This document shows, piece after piece, positions 9,495 through 20,483 of a stretch of 64,000 nucleotides of DNA; the stretch's first letter is position 1; every line of letters starts with the position of its first letter. Where the stretch lies: contig NZ_JAUYNV010000056.1 of assembly GCF_030698125.1 (NCBI RefSeq), forward strand, positions 1-64,000, written 5' to 3'. The notes beneath the pieces were generated by a model that was not told the DNA's origin, did no database searches, and worked only from the letters and a program-made list of their open reading frames with translations. The position numbers were made by a program, and so were the translations under genes. This DNA is from Methyloversatilis sp. GTDB lineage: Bacteria; Pseudomonadota; Gammaproteobacteria; Burkholderiales; Rhodocyclaceae.

Positions 9495-10196
9495 TCAGTC
9501 AGCTGCGGCCGCGGCCTCCATGGCAGCCAGCCCGGCATGTCTCACATCGGTTCCCTTGACCATGAACACGACGTACTGCGCCATGTTCTTCGAGTGGTCG
9601 CCGATGCGCTCGATCGCCTTGGCGATGAACAGCATGTCCAGCCCGCAGGAAATCGTGCGCGGGTCTTCCATCATGAACGTGATGAGCTGGCGCATGATGG
9701 ATTTGAATTCTGCGTCGACTTCCTTGTCCTGGCGCACGACTTCGGTGGCGCTGACCAGATCCTGGCGGGCCAGTGCATCCAGCGTGCGGCGCAGCATGTC
9801 GACCGCCATCGACGCGGCGTGGCGCAGCTCGACGCGCGGCACGAAGATGGCGTCGGACTCGAGAATGTGCCGCCCCATCTTGGCAATCTTCTTCGCTTCG
9901 TCGCCCACGCGCTCCAGATCGGTGATGGTCTTGACCATTGACATGATCACGCGCAGGTCGCTGGCGGCCGGCTGACGCTTGGCAATCAGGTGATTGCACG
10001 CCTCATCCAGCTCGATTTCCATCGCATTGACCCTTTTTTCGGTCGCGATGACTTCTTCGAGCAGCGGCAGGTTGCGCTCGATCACGCCGCGCATCGCGTG
10101 CTCGATCTGCTGTTCGATCAAACCGCCCATCTGCAGCAAGCCGGTCCGCAGGCCTTCCAGTTCGTGGTCATAGCGCTTGGAAATGTGCTCGCTCAT
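9495..10196 (-). CDS. phoU: Phosphate-specific transport system accessory protein PhoU
   Basis: PhoU is a cytoplasmic dimeric helical protein that couples the PstSCAB phosphate transporter to the PhoR/PhoB two-component system and limits Pho regulon activity. The 233-residue product shows the two repeated three-helix units of the family, with acidic metal-binding signatures near DLERVGDEAKKIAK in the first half and AIERIGDHSKNMAQ in the second. It starts at the ATG at 10196, 55 bp after rpiA on the same strand. No pst or phoBR genes lie in this window, so this copy is separated from the transporter it is expected to regulate. Family assignment is firm; regulation is not visible. Confidence 0.95.
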   Translation of the reverse strand: MSEHISKRYDHELEGLRTGLLQMGGLIEQQIEHAMRGVIERNLPLLEEVIATEKRVNAMEIELDEACNHLIAKRQPAASDLRVIMSMVKTITDLERVGDEAKKIAKMGRHILESDAIFVPRVELRHAASMAVDMLRRTLDALARQDLVSATEVVRQDKEVDAEFKSIMRQLITFMMEDPRTISCGLDMLFIAKAIERIGDHSKNMAQYVVFMVKGTDVRHAGLAAMEAAAAAD

Positions 10197-10251
10197 GTCG
10201 GTGCGTTCCGGAAGGTGGTTTGGGGATGAGACTGCCTGTGAGCCAGAGTGT

Positions 10252-10923
10252 TCAGCCGCGCAGCGTTTTCACGCCATCGGGCGAGGATATCAGTGCAATG
10301 TCGGCGCGGCGACGGGCGAACAGGCCATTGGTCACAGTGCCGGTCAGGTGGTCCAGCTCGGTTTCGAGCGCGACCGGATCGGTGATGGACAGGCCGGATA
10401 CGTCGATGATCAGGTTGCCGTTATCGGTCACGAAGCCTTCGCGCACCTTCGGCACACCGCCCAGACGGAGCAATTCCCGCGACACCAGCGCAACGGCCAT
10501 CGGAATGACTTCGATCGGCAGCGGGAAGCGTCCCATCACGTCGACGCACTTCGACGCGTCGGCGATGCACACGAAGCAGTCCGACGCCGCGGCCACGATC
10601 TTCTCGCGCGTCAGCGCGCCGCCACCACCCTTGATCAGATGCAGGCCGGGGTCAATCTCGTCCGCGCCGTCGACATAGACCGGAATGCGCCGTCCCGAGG
10701 CGATCGCCTCGTCGAGCGACAGCACGGCGACGCCATGACCGCGCAGCCGCGCAGCCGACGCTTCCGAACTGGCGATTGCCCCGGCGACATTGACGCCTTC
10801 GGAGGCCAGCAGGTCGATGAAGTGATTGGCGGTCGAACCGGTGCCGACTCCTAGCAGTTCGCCCTCGACCACATGTGCCAGTGCCGAACGGGCCACAGCC
10901 TTCTTCAGATCATCGTTGTTCAT
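10252..10923 (-). CDS. rpiA: Ribose-5-phosphate isomerase A
   Basis: RpiA interconverts ribose-5-phosphate and ribulose-5-phosphate in the non-oxidative pentose phosphate pathway. The 223-residue length is typical. Family motifs are visible: GVGTGSTANHFIDLLA (phosphate-binding loop), VDGADEIDPGLHLIKGGGGA with the conserved catalytic Asp/Glu cluster, and TREKIVAAAS. The ATG at 10923 lies three bases after the stop of the nucleotidyltransferase gene upstream (TGAGCGATG), so it probably shares a transcript with the HprK-like cluster, although the functions are not obviously linked. Confidence 0.96.
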   Translation of the reverse strand: MNNDDLKKAVARSALAHVVEGELLGVGTGSTANHFIDLLASEGVNVAGAIASSEASAARLRGHGVAVLSLDEAIASGRRIPVYVDGADEIDPGLHLIKGGGGALTREKIVAAASDCFVCIADASKCVDVMGRFPLPIEVIPMAVALVSRELLRLGGVPKVREGFVTDNGNLIIDVSGLSITDPVALETELDHLTGTVTNGLFARRRADIALISSPDGVKTLRG

Positions 10924-10926
10924 CGC

Positions 10927-12042
10927 TCATCTTGCGGAATCGGTTTCAGCGTCATTATCGGTCTTTTTCGTCAGCTTCATGACGGCTTTGCGGCTCAGGT
11001 GGACGACCAGCAGATGGACCGGCATACGCAGCCAGTGACCGCGTAGATAAAGGAGGAACTGGCTGACGGGTGTCAGGGCATCCATGGCGCTCTCGTGTTG
11101 GGGCGACAGCGCACGTGTGAACAAAGTGTCCAGTACCTTCAGATGCAACGGACCCGGAGCCATGCCCTGTAGCGCCGACGCTGTGACGGGCGGTATCTCG
11201 AGCGAAAGTATCCGCTCCAGATAACGGAAGGCAAGATAGATGGGGCGCCTCAGGCCGACGCCGGCTGCGCGCGCAAGCAGCTTTTGGTCGAAGCATGCGT
11301 CGCGGCTGCGGAATTCCGTGATCAGCGAGTAGAGGTCGAAAAGATCGCGCAACCCGCTGTGAAACTCGCTTTCCAGAAACAGGTGTGTTGCGCTGTGCAG
11401 CACCATGTCCTGCGGTGAAAGTGTCATCAGCCGGCTGTCGGACGCAAGCGGTTCGGCTGCCGCGAGCATCGCCGACGAATCAGCAAGAATTCGCGACGTC
11501 AGCGGCGTCAGTGCGTGATGGATATCGAGCGTGGTGCCGCGACGAATGTGCGACATCGGCGGAATCTCGTGCATCCATTGCCGGTAGTAACGTTGGTCGT
11601 AAGCGTCACGATGCTGACTGACCCAACCATCCACCATGAGTCGTGCTTCGACTTCTCCCAGCTTTTCGCGGGGCACCAGGATATCGATGTCGGAAAAGGT
11701 CCGTCCATGACCGGCCTCGAGACCGCGAAGGACGTACGCGCCGCCCTTCAGCACCACTATCCGGTCATCGAAGGATTTCAGTGCGTCCAGTATCTGACGT
11801 ATTTCATGACCCAGCGACAAATGCTGCTCCGCCACCAGTTGCGCGGCCGAGGCGAGGTGGAGCCACACCCGTTCCGGCACGTGATGCGCATGTCCGCTCC
11901 GGGAAATGACATGATGCAAAAGCCCGAGCAACTTCGACTTTCGGGCTTGCACGATGACCGTCTCCCACTGCCGCAAGGACATGTCAGCGGCACGCCCAGG
12001 GGCCACGAGCAGGATGCAGAGCGGCAGTTTTATTGCGGTCAT
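10927..12042 (-). CDS. Nucleotidyltransferase-fold protein (NTP_transf_5-like)
   Basis: This 371-residue protein resembles the uncharacterised nucleotidyltransferase family often found in capsule, exopolysaccharide and HprK-related loci. LKGG at residues 98-101 and SDIDILV at 117-123 match the Gly-rich strand and the DxD metal-binding pair of the polymerase-beta fold. The remainder is mainly helical. Its ATG overlaps the TGA of the upstream HprK-like gene (ATGA), indicating translational coupling, and rpiA follows after three bases. The substrate is unknown. Pairing with an HprK-like kinase suggests transfer of a nucleotide or phosphate to a small protein or peptide, but that is inference. 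Confidence 0.75.
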   Translation of the reverse strand: MTAIKLPLCILLVAPGRAADMSLRQWETVIVQARKSKLLGLLHHVISRSGHAHHVPERVWLHLASAAQLVAEQHLSLGHEIRQILDALKSFDDRIVVLKGGAYVLRGLEAGHGRTFSDIDILVPREKLGEVEARLMVDGWVSQHRDAYDQRYYRQWMHEIPPMSHIRRGTTLDIHHALTPLTSRILADSSAMLAAAEPLASDSRLMTLSPQDMVLHSATHLFLESEFHSGLRDLFDLYSLITEFRSRDACFDQKLLARAAGVGLRRPIYLAFRYLERILSLEIPPVTASALQGMAPGPLHLKVLDTLFTRALSPQHESAMDALTPVSQFLLYLRGHWLRMPVHLLVVHLSRKAVMKLTKKTDNDAETDSAR

Positions 12043-12947
12043 CGCGTCGCGCGCATGTCGGCGAGCGCATCGAAGCAGGCTATCGCTTCGTCAAGGATGC
12101 TGTACTCGAACTCGAAACATCCGCTTGCGGCTGCGGTGCTCGCCAGTGTGCGGAAGGCCTGCTCGCCGAGACGGTCGCTGTTGAACGAGTTGTCGGCAAG
12201 CGCGATCACGGTGCGCGCACGGGTCATCGGCGACAGACGCAGCGCACTGCCCGCCCGGTACTTCGGAAACGCGATCCAGCCGGGGCGCGCCCGGACGTGT
12301 GTATCAGCGAGTGCCGATGACGGTACCTTCATGTGCGCCACGTCACCCTTGTGGGTATCGGCAAAAACAGGCCCGATGACGTCGACGCCCGCATATTCAC
12401 GCATGACGTCGATCGACCGGTTCTTCAGGCTGATCGGGCGCGGAAAAGGAATCAGTTCCAGTGTATCCGGGGTGATCATGGCGAGCTCATCGGACAGCAG
12501 TCGCCAGCCGCGCGCAGTCAGGCCGGCGCACAGCGTACTTTTGCCGGAACCCGGCGGTGCCGGAAGAATGAGGCCGAAGCCGTTGCGCTCGACCACCGCA
12601 GCATGAATCAACACGCAACGGTGCATGTGCATCGCGATGCACCAGTTCAGGCCCCACTCGAAAAGCGGAAAGGCCTGGTGTTCCGGCAGTGGCTTGAACG
12701 GACGTACACCATCGAGATCGAACGTGATCTGCGGATGGATCGGTCTGCGGAGAAATCCCGGCGTGACCAGCCTTACGGAAAAATCACAAAACCCGTCAGC
12801 CGGCTCGGGAGGGTTGTCCGCATAAAAAAAATCGAACGCACGCCAGAACGCGGGCAAATCACATTGCACGCGTACCGAAAAGCTTCCGATTCTGATCTGG
12901 GAGTGTTTCAGGGGAACAACCTGCTGCGCGGATGGGTGGTCGGCCAC
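12039..12947 (-). CDS. HprK-related kinase (HprK-related kinase A type)
   Basis: The 302-residue protein has a P-loop APPGSGKST (Walker A at residues 132-138) in the context of HPr kinase/phosphorylase, followed by LLSDELAMI with the acidic pair at 153-154. Canonical HprK phosphorylates Ser46 of HPr. This shorter, diverged form matches the HprK-related A family known from conserved clusters with a nucleotidyltransferase and a small PqqD-like protein. No HPr (ptsH) gene lies nearby. The start is a GTG at 12947 with no strong ribosome-binding site. The gene overlaps the downstream nucleotidyltransferase by four bases. Its phosphorylation target is unknown; the small ORF and exported protein just upstream are candidates by position only. 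Confidence 0.8.
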   Translation of the reverse strand: MADHPSAQQVVPLKHSQIRIGSFSVRVQCDLPAFWRAFDFFYADNPPEPADGFCDFSVRLVTPGFLRRPIHPQITFDLDGVRPFKPLPEHQAFPLFEWGLNWCIAMHMHRCVLIHAAVVERNGFGLILPAPPGSGKSTLCAGLTARGWRLLSDELAMITPDTLELIPFPRPISLKNRSIDVMREYAGVDVIGPVFADTHKGDVAHMKVPSSALADTHVRARPGWIAFPKYRAGSALRLSPMTRARTVIALADNSFNSDRLGEQAFRTLASTAAASGCFEFEYSILDEAIACFDALADMRATR

Positions 12948-12977
12948 GCAGCTTAACGGCTTGTGACGCCTGCTGCC

Positions 12978-13124
12978 TTACTGCTGCAGTACTTCCACGA
13001 CAGCGAGTGTGCAGTGCGCCGCGTCATAGACCACGGCTTCCGTTTCGTCAGCAAACCGGGCCACAAGAAGACCTTCAGTTTCGATGAACTCTACCCGACA
13101 GGGCGGGTTGTCGCTTATCCCCAC
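12978..13124 (-). CDS. Small 48-residue ORF, possibly a shortened PqqD-like protein
   Basis: A GTG at 13124 overlaps the end of the upstream exported-protein gene by 10 bp and opens a 48-codon frame ending in TAA at 12978, 30 bp before the HprK-like start. The product contains VARFADETEAVVYDAAH and then VVEVLQQ, which resembles the first part of PqqD-like proteins encoded in HprK-related A clusters (usually about 90 residues). If the resemblance is real, the C-terminal half is missing. No continuation was seen in another frame. It may be a remnant, a minimal partner or a chance frame. Position and protein-like composition are the main support. Confidence 0.4.
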   Translation of the reverse strand: MGISDNPPCRVEFIETEGLLVARFADETEAVVYDAAHCTLAVVEVLQQ

Positions 13125-13891
13125 GTGGTGTTCAGGTAGTCCTGGATCTGACCGGCATCGAGTCCTGTTCCCATCAACTGGTATTGCCCTGAGGTGCTCG
13201 TGCCGCCACCCGTGATCGAATTCCAGATCGCACGAAGCTGGAGGATCGTGACCGGGTAGGTCGTCGGGTAGGCCTTTGCATTCAATACCGCTGCTGCAAT
13301 ATGGCGGGCGAATTGTCCGATCGGTTGTGGAAAGGCCTCTGCGTTGTTGCCGTAGGCGACCAGTTCCCAAAGACTCACCTGACGGGTTCCGTTGCCGCCA
13401 AGACCCGGTATGCCGGTCAGACCGACCGTCGTACCCAACGCGGTAGCAAGCGTTGTGCCGAGCGTACATGCGACAGTCGAGCCACTGACCGTGACCGTGC
13501 CGGATACCCTCCACTTCGAGGTGTCCTTGATTTCGGGGAAGGGCGGCGGGTTGGTGCTTGTGTAGATGTTCCAGCGGCTACTGACCTTTTGGCAGATTTT
13601 CGGCGCCGGCACCGGCCAGTCGCTCGTGAAGCGGCTGCACTGTTGCCAGAAGCCGGGTGACAAGCCGATCTTGCAGTTCGGTGTCGTTCCATCGTTCCGG
13701 CTTACGTTGCCCGACATCTGCCCGGACAGCGTGCATTGGTAGGGCGTTTCGAACGTGGATTTCGCCTGCCGCGCCATCAGCACGCCGCCTACCGCGAACC
13801 CGGCCTTGAGCAGGCTGCGGCGCAGTGCCGTCTCCTGCGGTGTCGGTAACGAAGCGTCGCGAGTGCGATCGATTTCCGATTTATTTTCCAT
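13115..13891 (-). CDS. Exported protein of unknown function in the HprK-like cluster
   Basis: The ATG at 13891 gives 258 residues; the frame continues upstream only to a TTG. The N-terminus contains RRSLLKAGFAVGGVLMA (residues 24-40), a twin-Arg followed by a hydrophobic segment, so Tat or Sec export is likely. tatABC lie at 59.6-61.2 kb. The mature part has a cysteine-containing core (YQCTLSGQMSG, CKIGLSPGFWQQC, CQK, VACTL), and a segment SPGFWQQ resembling SPGYWK motifs of uncharacterised secreted proteins. It ends DYLNTTWG. It is the first gene of a minus-strand cluster that continues with the 48-residue ORF, the HprK-like kinase and the nucleotidyltransferase. The function is not recognised; it could be the substrate or surface product of that system. 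Confidence 0.7.
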   Translation of the reverse strand: MENKSEIDRTRDASLPTPQETALRRSLLKAGFAVGGVLMARQAKSTFETPYQCTLSGQMSGNVSRNDGTTPNCKIGLSPGFWQQCSRFTSDWPVPAPKICQKVSSRWNIYTSTNPPPFPEIKDTSKWRVSGTVTVSGSTVACTLGTTLATALGTTVGLTGIPGLGGNGTRQVSLWELVAYGNNAEAFPQPIGQFARHIAAAVLNAKAYPTTYPVTILQLRAIWNSITGGGTSTSGQYQLMGTGLDAGQIQDYLNTTWG

Positions 13892-14122
13892 TTGTTCGTT
13901 GCCCAATATGTTGTAACCGCCATGCGTGCCGGAGTCTATCGTCAAACATGGGACTCATGCCTGTGCAGACGATCACGTAACGCTACGGTATCGAACAGAG
14001 GGTATGCAAGAAACAGGCCGTCGATTGGCGCTTTGCCAACACTCTGTTTTTAAAAAATTAATTTAATCTTCGTCCCTTTTTCCCTGGGTTTTGTAAGAAA
14101 AGTCGACAAGCGTGCGCTGTAG
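13892..14122. other. AT-rich intergenic region upstream of the exported-protein gene
   Basis: This 231-bp gap separates the end of lpdA from the start of the exported-protein gene; both genes are on minus. The patch at 14046-14070 (poly-T, then taaaaaattaatttaat) is strikingly AT-rich against the GC-rich surroundings. It could be an UP-like promoter element or mark the edge of an inserted segment. No convincing -35/-10 pair or T-tailed hairpin was found. Confidence 0.35.
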
Positions 14123-15928
14123 TCATCGGGTCGATCGGGGCAGATCGGTGCAACTTCCTTCCGCCACTTCAGCGGCCAGTCCGATCGATTCGCCAAGCGT
14201 GGGATGCGGATGGATCGTGTGGCCGATATCGACCGCATCGGCCCCCATTTCGATCGCCAGAGTGATCTCTCCGATCATGTCGCCAGCCGATACGCCGACG
14301 ATGCCGCCGCCCGCGATGCGACCGCTCTCGGCGTCGAAGATCAATTTGGTGAAGCCCTCGTCGCGGCCGTTGGCGATGGCGCGGCCGCTGGCGGCCCAGG
14401 GGAATTTTCCGATCGTCACCTTGCGGCCCTGCGCCCTGGCGTCGTCTTCGGTCAGACCGACCCAGGCCACTTCAGGGTCGGTGTAGGCGACCGACGGAAT
14501 CACCGTGGCGTCGAATTGGCGCTTGTGGCCGGCAATCACCTCGGCCGCGACATGGCCTTCGTGCACCGCCTTGTGCGCCAGCATGGGCTGACCGACGATG
14601 TCGCCGATGGCATGGATGTGCTCGACATTGGAGCGCATCTGGCTGTCGACCGGGATGAAGCCGCGCTCGTCCACGCGCAGGCCGGCAGCTTCGGCGTTCA
14701 GCCTGCGTCCGTTCGGCGAGCGCCCGACCGCGACCAGCACGCGATCGTAAACCTGCGGCTCCGCTGGCGCCTTTGCACCTTCGAACGTCACCCGGATGCC
14801 GTCCGCGGTGGCTTCGGCGCCGGTGACGCGGGTATTCAGCATGACGGCGTCGAAGCGGTGGGTGTTCTTCTTCTCCCATACCTTGGCGAGGTCGCGGTCA
14901 GCACCCTGCATCAGGCCGCCGGTCATTTCGACCACCTCGATGCGGGCACCCAGCGTCGAATACACCGTGGCCATTTCCAGCCCGATGATGCCGCCGCCGA
15001 TCACCAGCATGCGCTTCGGAATGTCGGCCAGCAGTAGCGCGCCGGTCGAGTCGACGACGCGCGGGTCGTCCGGCATGAAAGGCAGTTTCACCGCCTGACT
15101 GCCGGCGGCGACGATGCAGTGGCCGAACTTCAGCACGGTCTTCTCGCCGGTTTCGGTCCTGCCGTCGCCGGAGGTGAGGGCGACCTCAACATGGTTCGGA
15201 TCGACGAAGCGGGCGGTGCCGCGCACCACTTTCACCTTGCGCGCCTTTGCCATGCCGGACAGGCCGCCAGTCAGTTTGCCGACCACCTTGTCCTTCCAGC
15301 CGCGCAGGGCGCCGAGGTCCACTTCGCGCGCGCCGAACCTGATGCCGTGCGCGGCCAGTGCTTCGGCCTCGTCGGCCACTGCCGCGACGTGCAGCAGCGC
15401 CTTGGACGGGATGCAGCCCACATTCAGGCAGACGCCGCCCAGTGTCGCGTAGCGCTCGACGATGATCACGTCCAGACCGAGGTCGGCGGCGCGGAAGGCC
15501 GCCGAGTAGCCGCCGGGGCCGCCACCGATCACCAGCACGGTGCAGCTTTCGTCGGCTTTGGCCGGTGCGCTGCCCGTGGCCGGGGCAGGTTCGGCGACCG
15601 ATCGCGGCGAGGACGCCGCGCCCACAGGGGATGCTTCCACCAGAGCCGCTTCCACCGGGGTGACTCGTGCAGGCATCGCTCCAGCGGACGCCGCGGCCTC
15701 CATCGTCAACACGACGCTGCCTTCTGACACGCGGTCGCCCACCTTCACATTCAGCTCGACGATGCGGCCGGCCTGCGGCGCGGGGATGTCCATTGTGGCC
15801 TTGTCGGACTCGAGCGACATCAGCGGTGCGTCGGCCTCTACGGTGTCGCCCGGCTTCACCATGATTTCGATGATGGGTACGTCGTTGAAGTCGCCGATGT
15901 CGGGGATTTTTACAGTCAATGTGCTCAT
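14123..15928 (-). CDS. lpdA: Dihydrolipoyl dehydrogenase (E3) with N-terminal lipoyl domain
   Basis: E3 reoxidises dihydrolipoamide of the pyruvate dehydrogenase complex using FAD and NAD+. Residues 1-75 form a lipoyl domain with the lipoylation Lys at 43 in ESDKATM. An Ala/Pro linker follows to about residue 127. Then come an FAD-binding GGGPGG (135-140), the redox disulfide in CLNVGCIPSK (Cys167/Cys172), an NAD-binding GGGIIGLE and the C-terminal HPHPTLGE with the catalytic His-Glu pair. At 601 residues it is longer than classical E3 (about 475) because of the lipoyl domain, a known arrangement in betaproteobacteria. AAGGAGAC precedes the ATG, 10 bp after aceF. Confidence 0.96.
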   Translation of the reverse strand: MSTLTVKIPDIGDFNDVPIIEIMVKPGDTVEADAPLMSLESDKATMDIPAPQAGRIVELNVKVGDRVSEGSVVLTMEAAASAGAMPARVTPVEAALVEASPVGAASSPRSVAEPAPATGSAPAKADESCTVLVIGGGPGGYSAAFRAADLGLDVIIVERYATLGGVCLNVGCIPSKALLHVAAVADEAEALAAHGIRFGAREVDLGALRGWKDKVVGKLTGGLSGMAKARKVKVVRGTARFVDPNHVEVALTSGDGRTETGEKTVLKFGHCIVAAGSQAVKLPFMPDDPRVVDSTGALLLADIPKRMLVIGGGIIGLEMATVYSTLGARIEVVEMTGGLMQGADRDLAKVWEKKNTHRFDAVMLNTRVTGAEATADGIRVTFEGAKAPAEPQVYDRVLVAVGRSPNGRRLNAEAAGLRVDERGFIPVDSQMRSNVEHIHAIGDIVGQPMLAHKAVHEGHVAAEVIAGHKRQFDATVIPSVAYTDPEVAWVGLTEDDARAQGRKVTIGKFPWAASGRAIANGRDEGFTKLIFDAESGRIAGGGIVGVSAGDMIGEITLAIEMGADAVDIGHTIHPHPTLGESIGLAAEVAEGSCTDLPRSTR

Positions 15929-15938
15929 GTCGGTCTCC

Positions 15939-17276
15939 TTACATCAGCACGCGGCGCATGTCGGCAAGCAGCGCCGCGACATGGGCATTGAAGCGGGTGG
16001 CCGCCGCGCCGTCGACCACGCGGTGGTCAGCGGTCAGCGAAAGCGGCAATATCAGGCGCGGCTGGAAGGCCGAGCCGTCCCACACCGGCTTCATCGTGGT
16101 GCGGCTGACGCCCAGGATGGCGACTTCCGGCGCGTTGATGATGGGCGCGAATCCGGTGCCGCCCAGACCGCCGACGCTGGAAATGGTGAAGCAGGCGCCC
16201 TGCATTTCGGCAGCAGACAGCTTCCCGTCGCGCGCTTTGGCCGCCAGGTCGCCGCATTCGGCGGCCAGCTGGGCCACGCCCTTTTTGTCGGCGTCGCGGA
16301 TGACCGGCACCATCAGCCCGCCCGGCGTGTCGGCAGCGAAACCAATGTGGCAGTACTGTTTCAGGATGAGCGCCGGTTCTTCGGCCTGCAGGTCAATCGA
16401 ACTGTTGAAGTCGGGAAACTTCTTCAACGCCGAACACACCGCCTTGATGATGAACGCAAGCATGGTCAGCTTGACGCCGCCCTTGGCCTGTTCCGCGTTG
16501 ATTTGCTGGCGGAAGGCTTCGAGGTCGGTGACGTCGGCGTCCTCGTGATAGGTGACTGCCGGGATCATGACCCAGTTGCGCGACAGGTTCGCCGCGCTCA
16601 GTTTGCGGATGCGCGACAGTGGCTTGCGTTCGATGTCGCCGAACTTCGTGAAATCAACCTTGGGCCAGGGCAGCAGATCCAGCCCGGTGCCGCCACCGGT
16701 CGCTGCCGGCGCGGCGGCCGGCGCTTGCAGCGCACCCTTGACGAAGGCGTTGATGTCCTCGCGCATGATCCGGTTCTTCGGTCCGCTCGCCGCGACCCGG
16801 GTCAGATCGACCCCCAGTTCGCGGGCGTAGGCGCGTATCGACGGACTGGCATGTGCCTTGCTGCCGCCGAGCCGTTGTGCTGCGGCGTCGGCGGCAGCCG
16901 GCTTGGAATCGCCGGGCGTCGACTGGCCGGTCGCGGCCGGGGCGGCGGTCGCGACCGCCATCACCGGTGGTGGCGCAACCGGCAGCGCTGCCACGCCGGC
17001 CGATGGAGCGGTCACCGACGCAGTGGCCGCCTCCGGCGCGCCCGCTTCCATCGTGCCGATGATCGCGCCCTGCGACACGCGGTCGCCGACCTTGACGGTG
17101 ATCTGACCGATCACGCCGGCGGCCGGCGCCGGAATGTCCATCGTGGCCTTGTCGGATTCGAGCGTCACCAGCGGTGCGTCCAGTGCAACGCGGTCGCCCG
17201 GCTTTACCAGGACTTCGATGACCGGCACATCGGCGAAGTCGCCGATATCAGGTACTTCTATATTGATCGTGCTCAT
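15939..17276 (-). CDS. aceF: Dihydrolipoyllysine acetyltransferase (E2 of pyruvate dehydrogenase)
   Basis: E2 transfers the acetyl group from lipoamide to CoA and forms the core of the complex. The order is one lipoyl domain (residues 1-75, Lys43 in ESDKATM), an Ala/Pro linker, a peripheral-subunit-binding domain around SPSIRAYARELGV (about 142-175), then the catalytic CoA-acyltransferase domain ending with HRVVDG (His418, the general-base HxxxDG motif). At 445 residues it has a single lipoyl domain where E. coli AceF has three. A second lipoyl domain is carried by E3 downstream. The ATG at 17276 follows a GAGG. Confidence 0.96.
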   Translation of the reverse strand: MSTINIEVPDIGDFADVPVIEVLVKPGDRVALDAPLVTLESDKATMDIPAPAAGVIGQITVKVGDRVSQGAIIGTMEAGAPEAATASVTAPSAGVAALPVAPPPVMAVATAAPAATGQSTPGDSKPAAADAAAQRLGGSKAHASPSIRAYARELGVDLTRVAASGPKNRIMREDINAFVKGALQAPAAAPAATGGGTGLDLLPWPKVDFTKFGDIERKPLSRIRKLSAANLSRNWVMIPAVTYHEDADVTDLEAFRQQINAEQAKGGVKLTMLAFIIKAVCSALKKFPDFNSSIDLQAEEPALILKQYCHIGFAADTPGGLMVPVIRDADKKGVAQLAAECGDLAAKARDGKLSAAEMQGACFTISSVGGLGGTGFAPIINAPEVAILGVSRTTMKPVWDGSAFQPRLILPLSLTADHRVVDGAAATRFNAHVAALLADMRRVLM

Positions 17277-17425
17277 TCATGCCTCGCATTCGGGTGCAGC
17301 CGCCCTGTCCGGGCGGGAGGTGTTCGGGAAGGGCCCTGACGCTGACAAGCACCGAAAAATCGGTTGCTGGCGGTCAAGGTCGTGACCCGACCACCGCGTT
17401 CATCTCGGGCAGGCCCTTTCTTCGC

Positions 17426-20101
<2,676 letters not shown>

Positions 20102-20118
20102 AGAACTTCTCCTCTTGT

Positions 20119-20138
20119 TTGATCGACCGTTCGATCAA
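20119..20138. promoter_or_regulatory. Perfect inverted repeat upstream of aceE (candidate operator)
   Basis: TTGATCGACCGTTCGATCAA is a perfect palindrome with 8-bp arms and a 4-base centre. It ends 18 bp before the aceE start codon and directly abuts the ribosome-binding site. A repressor bound here would block aceE expression. The arms do not match the PdhR box known from E. coli (ATTGGTnnnACCAAT); the overall form is more like TetR-family or small HTH operators. The bound regulator is not encoded adjacent. Confidence 0.55.
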
Positions 20139-20483
20139 CTGCACTGCCGATGCACAACCCGACCGGGGCATGGAGCCCGTCCGGGGTGGTCAGCGTGCCG
20201 GGCGAAGAGAGGCTCGTCCGGGGCGCCTGTCCGTCTGCGCATGGGTGATGCAAGTGTCGACAGCTCTGAAACGGCAGCGGGTGGCTGCCAGGGCAGCGCC
20301 GTACGCAGGGATCGCCCGCGTCAGCGTGACCGCATTATGGGACACGCCCGGGACCGGCGACCAGTCGTGGATAACCGAAACGCCACACCGGGCACAAGGC
20401 GCATCACGAATGCTTCCCGGTGACATCAAGTTTTGCTGCGAGGTGTCGATAGGTTTGCAGACCATCCATTTCCGGAGTGACAG
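20139..20483. other. Divergent aceE / PilZ-gene intergenic region
   Basis: This is the remaining 345 bp between the divergent aceE and PilZ-protein genes. It should contain promoters for both directions. On plus, TTGCTG near 20435 and GATAGG about 17 bp later are a weak sigma-70 candidate for the PilZ gene, and a CGGAG lies before its ATG. No small ORF with convincing protein character, no RNA gene and no T-tailed hairpin was seen. Confidence 0.35.
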
